A stretch of 64,000 bases of DNA from NCBI GenBank assembly GCA_963969595.1, contig OZ018411.1:30453445-30517444 (forward strand). The letters run 5' to 3'. Origin of the DNA: Neckera pumila (Eukaryota > Streptophyta > Bryopsida > Hypnales > Neckeraceae). Position 1 is the first letter of the stretch; every line of letters begins with the position of its first letter. Shown one piece after another: positions 1-13,035 of the stretch. The position numbers and the translations under genes were made by a program. A model generated the notes under the pieces. That model did no database searches. It was not told the origin of the DNA and saw nothing but the letters and a program-made list of their open reading frames with translations.

Positions 1-466
1 ACTACATAGATACCAAAAGACAAGCAAAAGAAAGAAAGAACAGGATGAAAACGATGAAAAAATAGAAGATAACTCCATTTCCTCACTTACAATAGATTAG
101 TCAACATTTTCCCGTGCAATTACTGTGGGCAACACAGAAATTCACATCAAATTTTACTTGTAACAAATTCTTAATATATCATGGACTAAATCATACATGA
201 CTTTATACAAACCAATTTTGTTTTAAATAAGTTATAAATCATAAATTTATTTCGAACATACAGCTAAAAGTATAAACTAAATATAATTACTTTGGCCCAC
301 AGTAACTGCACGAAAAGTGTAGAGGGGATAAAAAAAGATGGTCCAATCAAATGTGCGAATAACTCGACTTGTGCAGGGAATAACTCGCTGACAGGCCGAA
401 AAAGTGAAATGTGCTAGCACCGAGAAGCGAAAGGAAATTAATCACGCAAGAGGACAAAGATCTTAC
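1..466. other. AT-rich stretch, probably intron of the PGAP1-like gene
   Basis: No reading frame here resembles a further PGAP1 exon. The exon to its right ends at a GTAAGA donor at 466 on the minus strand, so this is most likely intron sequence leading to C-terminal exons outside the window. Confidence 0.45.
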
Positions 467-3400
467 TGAGAATTTCCTCAGGTGATGGGTTTTCCTTGGC
501 AAGCACGGTTGCTTGAATGCCACAACTTAGAGACTTCACAGTCAAATTTACTGGCAAAGTTCCAGCTGACACCGCGATTGACAAATTCCAAAGCATTGGG
601 TGGTCCTCTCCGAAATGAACCTCCTGTTCGCATGATTGGTGAGATTTGCAAATGTACCAAAACTAAGACGATGTGAAAACGTGCATTTCTCAAGGTATAT
701 GACAAACTTTCACTTTTAGAATACATTTAAAGATGAGGGCAAAAGCATCCCAAGACAGTAACAGACATAACTTGGAGAAATATAACATACGGGGACTTCG
801 GTAGGCTACCTGCTTTCTATAAATAGTGGATAGCAGAGACAAGGGTGACATGGTCATCCTTCCCTCCTTGGGATTGAAAAACTGTCCGACAGCCATAGAT
901 GCTGTAGGAGGGGGTCTCCCGGAAACGCTCTGGACACAGTACAAACACACCAGCGCTCAGTTCACGATGCTCCTCCTCCCAGTCATGTGGAACATGGTCT
1001 GGTCTATTAAGAAACACGTCAATGTGGAACATGATCTGGTTTACATAGCTAACTGCAATGAAAACTCACTTGTCATAATCACTTCATCATCGCAAATTCT
1101 AGCCACCTTATAAACAGAAATATGAGTATTAGGGTTTAGGGAACAGATTGTATTGCAGCACTCTCATTTACTTACGGTCTATATCCATCTTATACCAAGA
1201 GTTGCAGTCGGCTGACGCTGTTTTTACAAGAGACCACACGAACTACTCTAATGAATCCAGTGGTAATACACAAGGGGTCTATATTAAGAATCTTCGTATT
1301 CTCAGGCTGCACAAAATAATGTATATAAGTTCTTACCGGTCGTGGGGCAACAGAAACTGAGATATACTTGAAGTCACGTAAATCGCTGGGGCTCAGGCGT
1401 AGGATTCCTGAAGGAGGAGCTTGTTCTGTCTGACCTCCTGGTTCAATCTATATAGCACAACAATGAGAGGTAAGTAACAATGACTAAATTTTTTACTAAA
1501 GCTTAACAACCCCAGAAAAATCATAATAAAATCAGCCTACGTGTTTGGTCAAATCAGTAAACCTACTCAATGTAGAATGAGGAGGACAAACCTGAATAGG
1601 AGCGGGACCTGTTGGCATTTCGGCCATCTTCATGGTCACCTCCACTGCTTCCTCAAAATCAAGTAAACCACCAGACTTAGCACTGGCAGGCCATAAATGC
1701 ACACGCACTCCAGCACATGGCGCCAAGTTTGTTGCCAAAATAAACCAGTCCCCATCCTTTGCCTGAAACACAGCCATCAGACTTCAAACAAGTTTCACAC
1801 TCAACAAGCACTTACGTAAGAAGTGCAACACTTAGTTACAAGTCCAAAAACTCCGCCTCCTAGAATAATTTGGATCGTTAAAAAACTTGACATTGCTGTC
1901 GAATACCAATTTTTTTGTTCAAAGCTGGATATGCGCAACCAGCTCTTATCCCTTCTTACAGCATTCGAAAACAAGATGCATCAAACATAGCTTGGGCTCT
2001 TACAAACTTCTCAATGTTCATCACTCTTCGTCTTCCATCCATTGCCAGGACAGTCATGATGTTGGACTTGATATGTAGATCTGTCCGCGGTATCTCCTTC
2101 AACCAGGGAACACTGGAAGGGCATGCAAACGGACTCTGGTTCAGCATTTTCTGCTGTTTCTTACTTAACTTTCTACCTCCCAATTTTGACTCATCAACTT
2201 TGATCTCCTCCTCCGCCACAAAAGCTTGTATCCCTGCAACCTCAACCAATTTAGCGCTGACCGTACAACCGAGAACTTCATAGCGCTGCCTGATGCTTTA
2301 CCTTCTTCTCCTTTGAATTATTACAGTTGAAGGCATAATAGGGTGCCTACTCCCTCATAGATAATTCGTTTTATTTGCAAAAGTAAACATGAAGCACATA
2401 GTCCTGAAACGAAAAGAGCAAAATGGAGCCAACCTCTTCCAGTGCTGGTTTTGAATGAAGATACCGGAATCCTCGAAGTGATACTGGGTAACCAACCAAA
2501 AGCATGTGGCAATGCACTACGCAAGTTGGACACAAAGATAGCCATTCTTTCATGTGGATTTGTCATCTGCTGCCCTGTCTCCTTATCTATAAGCTGTAGT
2601 AGGGTGTGCGAGACCTGTGCATCAAATTAATTTGAATCAAATCTGACAACATAGCTTAAGTAAGTATTCAATTCTCAAAATGCATAAACGAAAGCTCTCA
2701 CATCCAACTACCGCAAAACAGGTTTTATCAGATTGATCTCTAATATAGTGCAAAAATTGTACCTTACAGCTGATCAGACAATTTGCTTACCTGCGAAACC
2801 AATTGGTTACACCATAAAATGCTTTGATGTTCGGTAGAGAGAAACACGTTCACCATGCCTGCTGCGCCAATAGTCAGACCATTAGTTGGAGGTACAATCC
2901 CATCCAATGAAGCCATTCTAGAGCGCACCTGTTTTGCAGGAACATGTCACCATGAGAATGAACAGTAGATTATTATGAAGCGACAGTCCTCAATGAAATA
3001 AACAGAATCTCAGACAACTCAATACACTAGTATAAAAGTGTCATGGACTTCGTAACAGCAAGCAAACACCCAGGCTTATTGTCCAAACTGAGGTCAGCAC
3101 ATACCTGATAATCCCGAGTGCCTCCAGCTATCGACACAACGACTACATCTGATAAAGGAGGCTTCGACCAGTGCCCCCCCCTGGACTGAACACTCTTGAA
3201 ACCTTGCACCCAGGCATTATTAACTTTCGAAAAGAAGCGTCCAAATGATGGTTGAACTTCCAGCGGAGGCGACCTGCCAGAATATAACCGCCAAATGAGG
3301 GAAAATGCATAGGATATGCAACTGTGTTCACAAGCGAATGTCATTGAACATGAGCAACAAGAACACTTCACATTGCACTAAGGACTAGAAGAATTCCAGC

Positions 3401-5441
3401 AAACGACATGAGCTGGCCTATGTTTCAACCTGTATAGAGACACAATATGTTGTATCAAGAAGACGTGCTACGTTTTCAACGGATTTCATCCATGAAAATC
3501 ATTACCATGTTCTCAAATTCAGAACGCTTGTTCCTCCTTCCAACCTCTTGCGTATTGAGAACACATATTACTGAAGTAGTGCAGAAGACGACAGAGGAAA
3601 GTGGATCGACAAAATAAGAATGTCACTCCATAAAAATCTGGCAACACACCTGTGAGGGCTGGATAGAGTGACAATAGTTCGAACGCTTCCAGGTCGGAGT
3701 TCCGGATGTACAACTGCGGCTCTTGCCACAAAACCACCCATAGAGTGTCCAACCAAGATAACGTTTGTTGGCAGAATCTCTCCTTTATCATCATTATGCT
3801 TAGACCTCGTTTCCAAAGAATCTCTGTACCTATTAAGAATCTATTGCAAAGAAAGCAAATACCAACGTATAAGCTCGTGATGTACGAAAATTGTGTTGAC
3901 TAAGTAGAGCACTGTGATCGCAAGAATTTGGTAAATAGAACTCCGGTGCTGAAATACAATACAAGCCACTGAAAGGAACAGCATAATCTAACTAGCACAG
4001 CAATGCTAGTTACAGTCGTCAAATATAAGACGGCATATGTAGCATCAAATGAGTACAAGAGGCAATATGATCTCAGTAGCATGACAACCTGGAAAGACAT
4101 CTCCTTGATAAATACGATTTTTAAAAGGAAACCCTGGATCTCGATAATGAAAAACTGATGCTCAAAAGCAGATTTCAAATATTCATTCGAATTCCTTTCA
4201 TTCATAAGCAGCTGAGAATGAGGGGTCATACATGCATCTCGCGGTGGAGGAGTGACGAGAGTCATACCCGGTGCACGGCTTGCACAACATATTCAGAATG
4301 CTCTTCAAGGATCCACCCGTCCATTGCTGATTGCTCCCCCTCCAAATCGACGGCAAACCAATCAAGGTGATTTGCATACTGCCCATTGATTCTGACTTTA
4401 GCCAGAAGCTCTGAAAAATTTAAGTCATCTTGAAGTGAGCCAGCTTCCAAAGGTGTGAAGGCAGACTGTTGATAGTGTTGCACGTCCTGGGGACCACCGT
4501 TGTAAGCTCTATCTGATTCAGCTGCTATGGATCGCACCTGTTACAGAGTAAAAATTCAGCCCCTAATTTGTAAGACAAACCTTTGGTACCAAGCCATGAA
4601 ACTCACATTGCCAGAAACTTAGAGAAGTCACACTATGGCGAAAATAAGAGATGCGTCAGTTATCTTGGGGTCTGAGAACAGACTTAAATAGATACCTGCA
4701 TCTTTCAGCGATAAAGACTTTAAAGCCACACAGTACAGGGATGCAGCCCATTCTTTTCTAATCAACCATAAATTCGAACTAAAATAATGATTAAACGCTT
4801 TGCAAGGCTGTCTAGCTCATGAGAAATGAGGAATCCGGCAACAGGATAGAGATGCATGTGACTACCGGCACATGTAGATCATGCAAGACCTGATAGTAAA
4901 AATTTAACTTTGTCCTGCCAATTCTAACCACATAATCGATTGATTAAAGATCGATTGACTAAAGAAGCTTCTAAAATTCAGAATCGACATTTAATCGTAG
5001 TGATCTTCACGAGTGAGCTGCTTTTAAAATACAAACTCATCAGGATTTATCTCGAGAGTCCAGAACTTCTAAAGATGAAACTACAGAACAGCCCAACTTG
5101 AAAACATCTCAATCTGAAAACCAATTGAAAAAACTTACTTGCTTAAAAGAGCCCCCATTGCCAGGAATAAAAAGAACTGGAACGCCCGACAATTTGACGA
5201 GGTGAAGCTGGTAATCAATTTTCTTCCAACCTTCGTGATAAAGGTAGAGAGAGTATCTGCTGCCGCTAGTGGCATTCGAAGGCAGCGGAACAGGGATGTA
5301 AGTGGGATACATGTAGGTCATGTTACATCCTTTCAACAAAGGCTTATGAAAACCTAACAATCCTACTGCTGTTATGGACGCCGCAATCACGATTGCGAAA
5401 AAGGTCCTGTACTTGCACCATCCCACTCTCGGGGCCCCCAT
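467..5441 (-). CDS. PGAP1: GPI inositol-deacylase, PGAP1-like (3'-truncated by window edge)
   Basis: PGAP1-family enzymes sit in the ER membrane and remove the acyl chain from the inositol of newly attached GPI anchors. Eleven exons are visible on the minus strand: 5441-5139, 4537-4268, 3840-3650, 3273-3105, 2928-2791, 2614-2434, 2233-2004, 1762-1592, 1447-1337, 929-810 and 623-467. All have GT-AG borders and reading phase carries through every junction, giving about 681 residues. A membrane segment lies at about residues 13-31, followed by the family motif FIPGNGGSFKQ at the end of exon 1. The lipase box GHSMGG is at about 222-227, with Ser224 the predicted nucleophile. Further family blocks are LDWFAVDLEGEQSAMDG, LAMDGRRR, ILATNLAPCAGVRVHLWP and SGRPPPTASMAVGQFFNP. 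The start is the ATG at 5441; the frame is open 19 codons further upstream but contains no other ATG. The C-terminal membrane part lies beyond position 1. Splice sites were not checked against transcripts. Confidence 0.93.
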
Positions 5442-6260
5442 CCCCCTCGCACAAAAATCTCCTCCTCGCGTCCTTACTAAGCGCGTCCAGAACGTCAAAA
5501 ACTCAATTTCCCATCGAACACCTAATCAAGAACCTCGTCTCCAAATCTCTCCAAGTCGTCTCCATCCAATACACCCCAATGCCTGGTGCCAAATCTCTTT
5601 AATCAACAGTACGCAGCCACATAATTCACAAGATGGGTCATCCGACTACATTCCATGACCTCCCAAAAGGTCGACATAGAAACCCAAGTGCCATGACAAC
5701 ACGATCCGATCACAAGATGGGTTCTTGTCCCGTCCAGACCTAAACTTTGCACAGAAAATCCTGCCAGAAATGTTCTCCTCGCTCCAGCTACCGAAGGGAG
5801 TCCCGTGGCCGCAACTAGAAAACAGATCTGGTCTTGAAATGAGCTCAGTCGCGGCGAGGGCGCATTACAGGGCCAATTCCAATGGCGAAATTAAGCTTAA
5901 TACAAGCAGCTGAAAACTTCAGCACATGAGCTCCGGGATGAAAATTTGTTGCAGAAGAGAGAGAAAGAGAAAGAGAAAGAGAGGGTCCCACTGCGCAAAA
6001 CCAAAGAACGATCTGGCCCGCAATCAGGCACTTCCGTCCTGCGTTCAGAGCCAGTGCTCTGGCACTCACGCACACGCTTCCAGCGCTGCTGCTTGCCATA
6101 GCGCGAGAACGGCCGGGTCACCCGACCCGACCTACGAAACCCGACCCGTGCCCGGGCACTCATTCCTCTCTATTAACACTCAAATGACTCAGTCTGTAAT
6201 TTCACTTTCTGTAATAGCACACTCAATTGGACGCCCTGTCAGATTTGGAGAAGTGTAACA
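5442..6260. promoter_or_regulatory. Upstream region of the PGAP1-like gene with GA and CCCGA repeats
   Basis: This GC-richer stretch separates the PGAP1-like start from the repeat matrix and probably holds its leader and promoter. It contains a GAAA/GA-rich microsatellite at 5953-5984 and irregular CCCGA repeats at about 6115-6155. Open frames here have compositions set by these simple repeats and I do not call them genes. No clear TATA box was seen. Confidence 0.4.
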
Positions 6261-7159
6261 AAAATTAGGGCTTGTTTTGGTTTTATTATCTCTACTTCTG
6301 TCTACCTACAAGGAGAGATTTCGCAATGGTGCACAAAGTTCAAAACTTATGTAGGCAAATGAAAGTAAAACATGTATTAAAAGTAATTACAGTGGTATGT
6401 TTGGACTCATCATTCTCAACCCTTTCAGGATGCTGAGGTCAAAAAGTGGTGGATGGATGATTTCATTGTTCACTGTAAAAACAAGGAATGCACCTATTGG
6501 TCCAATAATCGGAAGAGTTTTGGTAGCTATCTTGATCATAGGAGGCCACATCCTTCAAAGATTAAGAATTCATTCTTTATGTTTAGTAGAATTGTGATGT
6601 GTATATATTTATGAATAGCATTCAAAGATTGTCAAATAGAACTTCTTATATAATAATCAAGTGTAGAGATTTTTATATAATAGTAATCAAACAACAAATT
6701 GTATTAGAGATCATATGAAAAGAGATATACAAAAGTAATACATATTTATTTAGGTAGAGATAATTATGCAAATTTGTTGCTTATTTATTTAATTTTATGT
6801 ATTAAAACAAGTGAAACCATTTCAATATACATGGTGACAATACAAGATTAATTGTAACTTAGTTAATATGCCACGGCTACCTATTTCAGCTATCAAAATT
6901 CAAATCAAATAAAAAAACATATTAAATTTCATGCTTTGTATTGTTCAATCTTCTTCAATTGGTTACAAAATGAATTAGGAAAGGCTTCAATACATTAGAA
7001 GGCATTTGAAATTGAATGTTCATTTGACTTTGAAAGCTTGCAATTAATTTATTGGGCTACAGTTCACTTTATTTCTCATGCAGTTTTCAAGTTGGATGAT
7101 CTCATTATGAACTTCCAACCTTTGCATGTCTTATCTACACTTACAATACTTGCATTGAT
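6261..7159. other. AT-rich intergenic DNA, no gene seen
   Basis: No coding signal. A segment near 6430-6600 shares words with 15205-15300 (the run GAATGCACCTATTG with matching flanks), so part of it is an old dispersed repeat. Confidence 0.5.
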
Positions 7160-8091
7160 TTAACCCCTAAAGGACCAAGGCCTTTTTTCTGCCAAAAAAA
7201 ACTCAAAACTGTCATTTCTATAGCAAAGAGTAAAAAAATTTGAAAAATGTTTTTTTTTTTCACATCTAACCATAGGATCTTACACCTAACTAGTATGAGA
7301 GTGTGTGAAAAATTTCAGAATTTTTGACCGCACAATTTGCAAGATATCTGCGTTTAAAGTGAAAAAAACAAGTTTCTCAGCACATTGTGGGACTAGATTT
7401 TTTGACTTTGAACATTTTTAACTTTATTTTTTTGCACTAAAAAGTTTTGAGCTTTTAATGTTTACACTGGAGAATTGAGTTGAGAATCTAGCCAAAAAAA
7501 AAAAAGTTCTAAAAACCTTAATTTTCATTATTAAAAAAATTACTAGGTAGAAGTAGGTACAAGATAGAAGGAAAATCTAAAACATTTATATATTTTAGGT
7601 GAGATTAAAATGCACTAATCCCAATGGTGAGATTGTTCTAGAAATTAAACTAAACCATGCAAAAAGAATAATCTGAAAAATTTGACAAATTGCATTCAGA
7701 AATGAATCCTACAAATATTTTTTTCAAAAAGATGCTCTAATTGCCCGAAAAACAAGAATGTCCATAACTTTCTCATACAAAATCCAAATGAAATGAATTA
7801 AAGCTTTCTAGATAGACAAAAATATAATCTATGAGAAAAAAATACTTAAAAATAAATAAATAAATAAATTGCAAATTTTTTTTGCTACCCACCGTCCCCT
7901 GTTTTAAGCTTATTTGGTCATAACTTTTGATCCCGAGCACTGATTGTGAAAAAAATTATATTCCCATGAAGCTAATGAGCTTTTCTACCTCCAAAAAAAG
8001 TTTCAAAAAATCAGAAGAAAATTTCAGCTCGTAGGTACCTGCCCAAAAATGCATTTGTCCCCCGAAGGCACAATGGTCCTTTAGGGGTTAA
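7160..8091 (+). mobile_element. Family A (TTAA/CCCCTAAA) non-autonomous element, copy A1a
   Basis: The element is flanked by TTAA on both sides (7160-7163 and 8088-8091). Its inverted ends read CCCCTAAAGGACCA and TGGTCCTTTAGGGG. The interior has no long frame. It matches 17201-18129 in the same orientation and 59310-60228 in reverse. TTAA target sites with CCC-starting ends are the hallmark of piggyBac elements; the superfamily assignment is inferred, since no transposase is present. Confidence 0.8.
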
Positions 8092-8296
8092 AAAATTGAG
8101 TCCATAGGATTGTAATTACATTGAATTGTCCTAATAGTGCTTGTGACACTAATTTATCAAAGTCAGATTATTCTAAATTACTGCAAGTTGAAATAATACT
8201 ATACCCTATCAATTTGTACAAAAATAATTTTTTTGAGACAACAATTTTCAAGGTGATCAATTCTAATTCCCCCACCCCACCCCCCTCTCAAAAATT

Positions 8297-8563
8297 CATT
8301 AGAGGGGATTTGGAGGCCTTGGAGGGCCATTTCAGGCCCATTCCTAAATCTAGCCCAACCTTGTGAATAGTGGTATGGGCTATCAAAATTATTTTTTTTC
8401 AAAAGAAAAAAAAAATTGTCATATATCATTTTAAACAAAAAAAAATTCCAAAAATGACGTGGCAATCATTGTGCCACATCAACCAGCTGCTGCAATTGCA
8501 TTCTTGCAGTCTAGGAATGCAAGGGAACTCGCAGCCCTCCAAGGCCCTTGAATCCCTCTAATG
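8297..8563 (+). mobile_element. Family B (CATTAG) MITE, copy B1
   Basis: Inverted ends are CATTAGAGGGGATT and AATCCCTCTAATG. Inside are A- and T-rich runs, then the conserved TGACGTGGCA...TGTGCCACATCA inverted pair. The length of 267 bp is typical of the roughly 300-bp family. Confidence 0.75.
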
Positions 8564-10123
8564 GGAGATCTAAGAAAAAACTTGTATCTCTAATTTGATT
8601 TAAATTTAGCAAGTGATAATTGGTGTATTTCAAAGCTTGACAAAAGACTAAATGTTTATAATATGGAAGAATGCAAGTTCTTAAGATATAGATTCAAGAA
8701 CAAGAGGTACAACAATTTATGTGGGATACGTAGGAGCTTAATCCCTATGTGTGCTCTAGTTTTTGAGTGGATAGTGAAAGATGGGGAATTTAAAATAAAT
8801 AAAAACACGTGTCACTTTGCCAATGGCTGAAAATTTGAAAAACTAGAAGTGTTTGTGACATCCCCCAATCCCACACTTGTATTTCTGTGGCATGTGCTTC
8901 AGCTGCAAACATATAAGACAACGTCTATCTGTATGTTTGTATATATATATGTATGTCATACATATCCCATATATATCCACACATATTTTGCATTTTGTAC
9001 ATATTCTGTATTTTGTCTTATGTATTAGTCTTATGTATCCATATCCATATCCATATTTCAGAGTACCTATATCCTTATTATTTATTTTTCAAGATCAACA
9101 ATGTTGAAGGGAGGGGGGGTTGTTTTGCAAGATCAACAACTCTCAATTTTTACAAAGAGGGGGTCCGTTAATTGCAACCTGAGCCTAGATGCATCATCAC
9201 AGGAAATAGTCAAATTGAATTTAGGCTCTAAAGATCCCATTGTGATTTGGAGTTTCCAATCAAAGGTATGAACCAAATTCCGATCTTGGATATGAAAATT
9301 TACTTTCCTCCCTCTTTGAATTTGATTGAAATGATTGCATGCTTTCATAAGAACTAAGTTCAAAGTGAAGATTAAACATGTTTAGATTTCTTGTTTTGAA
9401 ATAAGGACATACTTTATTCCATTGAGAAGAAAAACATCACACTGAACTAGAGGAGTCAAACCTTGGCAAAAAAAAATTATCAACAAACTACTCAAATTCC
9501 TATATAAAATAGGAGATCCTTAAAAGTAACTACTTACTAGCTAAATTATAATCTTAGGGAGTTTGACTTTTCAATAAATGTTTTTTGAAAGATGAATGGA
9601 ATTGGCATCAAACCTAAGTTGTTTCGTATTTTTTGAACCTTCTAGGAATTTAAAGTAGGAATCACATATGACACTAAAAGTATCCACCTCAAATTTGTTC
9701 ATTGTTGGTACATTGACAAACACAATTGGTACAATTGAAAGAAACATTATGTACCTTTGTATTAAAAAGAATGCTTTTAAAGCCCAATTATTGTATAGAA
9801 CTCCTACTTTAGAGTTTTGGAGAGCCTTTGGAGAGCATAAAAGAGAGCATTTTTAACACCCATACAAATCAAATAGGCAGGCATTCTTGAGATGAACCTT
9901 GTAACGACGCGGTGACCTAAAAGTGTCCAATGGATGACAACGAATCCTTCTATGTAAGGCAAAAGTGTAAATGTTCTTATAATTTTGTGTGAAAATTAAG
10001 AGGAGGTCTTGCACAATATTTGACCTCCAATGACTGCTCTTGTGTTTTTTTAAACAAATAATTCACATGGTACCCCAAAGGATGATTTCCATACTGACCA
10101 ACCCTATGTTCCAGGGTTAATCC
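8564..10123. other. AT-rich intergenic DNA, no gene seen
   Basis: No supported coding sequence. A low-complexity TATG/CATATC-rich tract lies at about 8936-9060, with repeated CATATCCATAT words. Confidence 0.5.
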
Positions 10124-10702
10124 TTAACCCCTAAAGAACCAAGAGTGCAGATTTTGAACAATAAATGAACAAAAACACATCCTAAACTCACCAAAATGTG
10201 ATTTTTCATCCATCAATACTGTGTGAAGATTCTTATATTAGTTCTTTAACATTTGTATGGTGCAGATTATGAACATTTTGCTTTTCAATTATTCTTTAAT
10301 AAAAAAAGTATCGAGAGGTCTAGCATCAAAAAATAACTTTTTCAGTTTAGAAAATGACCCTTCAAAACTGACTTGAATCAAAAAATCAAATAAAAATCTT
10401 AAAAAATCACTATAATTAGAATTCAATATTTTGAGCTTATAAGAAAAAATGTTTTAAAAATCATATATATATATTCAGTCTACAATTGATTTTAGAAGGA
10501 ATTTCCAATTTCTGGCTTCAAATTTTATTGAAAGATATTGGTATGTATTTTTGTTGATCTAATCTTATGGATGTGATCTATAAATAGCATTTTACAACTA
10601 TTGCATGAAAGTCATCATTAAAATATTCTTCTAAGCTGCATTTTATAATAGATCTTTACAATTTTGGAAATCTGGACACCCCTCCAATCTTTTAGGGGTT
10701 AA
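10124..10702 (+). mobile_element. Family A element, short subfamily, copy A3a
   Basis: TTAA flanks lie at 10124-10127 and 10699-10702, with ends CCCCTAAAGAACC and TCTTTTAGGGG. At 579 bp it is shorter than the 930-bp type and its interior is different. Interior words recur at about 60900-61200. Confidence 0.7.
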
Positions 10703-11440
10703 AGAATGGATCCATGACCGCTAATTTCAAGCCTCAATACCCATTACTTAGTTTGTTGCCATTTTGCAATTAGATATGAATAAAAAAAAAATTATTTATT
10801 TTTCAAATATAGAGTTAGATGTCTTCTTTTTTTCATGAATTTTTTAGATTTTTTCGTGAAAAATTGATTTTTTTGAGAATTTTTTGAGAAAAAAGTGAAG
10901 ATAAATCATATCAAATAGGAAAATATTTCAAAAAATCAAAAAATTTCAACATATGTGTATATTATAGTGACAAACATCACTATAAAAACTCAATTTCCAT
11001 GCCATTCTATATTTAGAAAATAATAGGCATTGAAAATACATCCTAAGTTCAAATTGCAATAAAACATTCAATATTAGGAATTTTTTCAAAATTTAAATTG
11101 GAGTAGAAACTATAATAGATGACCTTCATTTTGTTAGTTGGACTACACTCAAAAAATATCATTTTTGTGGAGAAATTCAGATATAGGACAAGGAGCAACA
11201 ACTTCGCAAAATACAATTAAATTAGTTAAATAGCATATTCTATGATTTGTTTTTCTTACTAACTTCTCATTTACGTGAAGACAAATACTAGCAAGATTAA
11301 AAACTCAATTGAGTACTCTTCCTAAACCACCATGAAAGGTCAACAAAGAAGAATGTGGATGAAAAAATGCTTTCAATCTCTATATAGATTATAGCATTGT
11401 CATCCAAAAGCCACGAAATGGCTCTAGTGGCACTGTAGAG
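10703..11440 (-). repeat. Copy of the element at 48763-49798 (family A5), reverse orientation
   Basis: From the TTAA at 10699 onward the sequence matches, as reverse complement, the flanks of the MITE insertion at 49422-49713. Matching blocks include TGGATCCATGACC, GCAAAATGG, TAGATGACCTTCATTTTGTTAG and the GTTGACCTTTCA region. The outer end at about 11440 is indistinct. Confidence 0.6.
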
Positions 11441-12462
11441 ACGACTTTCTATCCTTGCAACACCGATCAGTTCTTAAAGGAGCTGGCTTGGATTTAAGTT
11501 AAATTACTTGCCTCCAGCATCAATAGAAGCATGGTTTGCTTATGCATTTAAGTCTATTACAATTTCTCTGTATAGTACCCTAAAGAAAGAGTACATAATT
11601 TCCAATTTGGTGCCTAAAGGCTTAATTTCGAAATCAAATTTAGAAGATGATCCATGGAGATTTTGAAATTCTTTTTGAACAAAAACTGCTCAAAATTTAT
11701 AGGAGAATAACTTTTGTTCTTGGCCAAATAGTGTATTATGCATTTGTAGTGAGTGATTGATTGGCAAAGTGGAATATTGTACGTTCAAAGTTAATTTTTT
11801 CAAATCACATTTACTACACCAGTTACTAACTAAGATTTTGAAATTACTTCTTGAAAGGAAACAATTAAAAATTTACAAGAGAATAACTTCCATTTTAAGC
11901 TCAAAAGCTTATCATGCCTCAATGGTCCACAAATGAAGCCCAAACAAGTGGACCACAGAAGTTGATCCTTGAAGTTGACATTCAATTGATTGACTCTTTG
12001 CCATTGGTGTACTATATTGTATATTTACACCAAGGTGGATAGCTTAACTTTGAAAGAAACCAAATAATCTCAGGGAGGCAAACCATTTTTGACCACTTCA
12101 GGAGTTATAGGTATCTAGAGGGCAGTTTCTTAGGGGGGGGGAGAAATTTTCCCGTGTGCAAAAATATAGTTTGGACCGTTTCCAAAATTTTCAGATTTTT
12201 TGTCTTAAAACAGATTTTTTTTAGTAGTTACTATGAATTAATCAGTTGGAGATTTTGTCCATCCTGTATTGGTGATATAGGTCTTGCTATTTCCAACCAA
12301 GGACTTGTTGCAAAATTGAACAAGGGTTGGTTGCAATATTGAAAGTGTTGTAGCCGATCATATGTGCCACAACTGCCTCAAGAATTGCGCCGTAATTAAT
12401 CATTTGTTCATCTCCTCCTTCACAAAAACAGAACAACCTAAATTGCTACAATGGGGAGCTGA
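11441..12462. other. AT-rich intergenic DNA with a weak internal duplication, no gene seen
   Basis: No gene is supported. The blocks around 11660-11720 and 11835-11895 resemble each other: TTTTGAAATT, a C/A-rich stretch, then GAGAATAACTT. Confidence 0.45.
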
Positions 12463-12499
12463 TCAGGAATGGGTTGCCTCCCCTATACCTTAACTTAGG

Positions 12500-12690
12500 T
12501 TGTTCCTTTGTTACCATGAGATCTTTGGAATCCGTGCATCCCCTAGTCACATTCTTGGTAGCCTTGGAAAGCTCTCTGCTAGGAAGGGTGCACAGACTTT
12601 GTATCATGGCGTTTGGACCTACGATATGAAAGATATTGAATTTCAAAGTTTTTGTAAACTAAAAAATTAGAAAATTACTCTTACTATTAT
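12500..12690 (+). repeat. Family G dispersed repeat, copy G1 (partial)
   Basis: It matches 14820-15074 and the tandem pair at 56700-57043. Shared blocks are CATTCTTGGTA, GGAAAGCTCT, GGGTGCACAG, TATTGAATTTCAAAGTTTTT and AAAAAATTAGAAAATTAC. This copy lacks the CACACTAGT tail. Confidence 0.6.
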
Positions 12691-12749
12691 TTTGGCTATG
12701 CCATAACATTCAATAGCAGTTACAGCAATTGCCTTCCTGTGGACGGAAT

Positions 12750-12802
12750 GATGTGGAATATTCCACATCATTTCATCCGAGGGATGAAATGGTGTGGAAT
12801 AT
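12750..12802. repeat. Overlapping palindromes
   Basis: A perfect 20-bp palindrome at 12750-12769 overlaps a second hairpin. In the second, the arm 12757-12778 (AATATTCCACATCATTTCATCC) pairs with 12781-12802 across a two-base loop, with one mismatch. Confidence 0.8.
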
Positions 12803-13035
12803 TTTGCACCCAAATTTGCTAAATAGCCACGCATCAATATTGTTAGACTTCTACTCAATGCCAATGTCACGACTGCACAATCAAAGTTATTGGGAAATTG
12901 AACACCTTCATTTTAAACAAAATACACAAAAAATAGCTTTAAACATGACAATTAATTCATAGAGATCAATAATTTCAGTGTTTGAATTCCCTCATATTAC
13001 TTTGTAAGCCATTCATGTTTTGCGATTTGGAATTA

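Noticed and set aside
8936..9060. Apparent small proteins in the TATG/CATATC tract
   Set aside because: Frames arise from simple repeats (Tyr/Ile/His/Pro runs) and lack any support.
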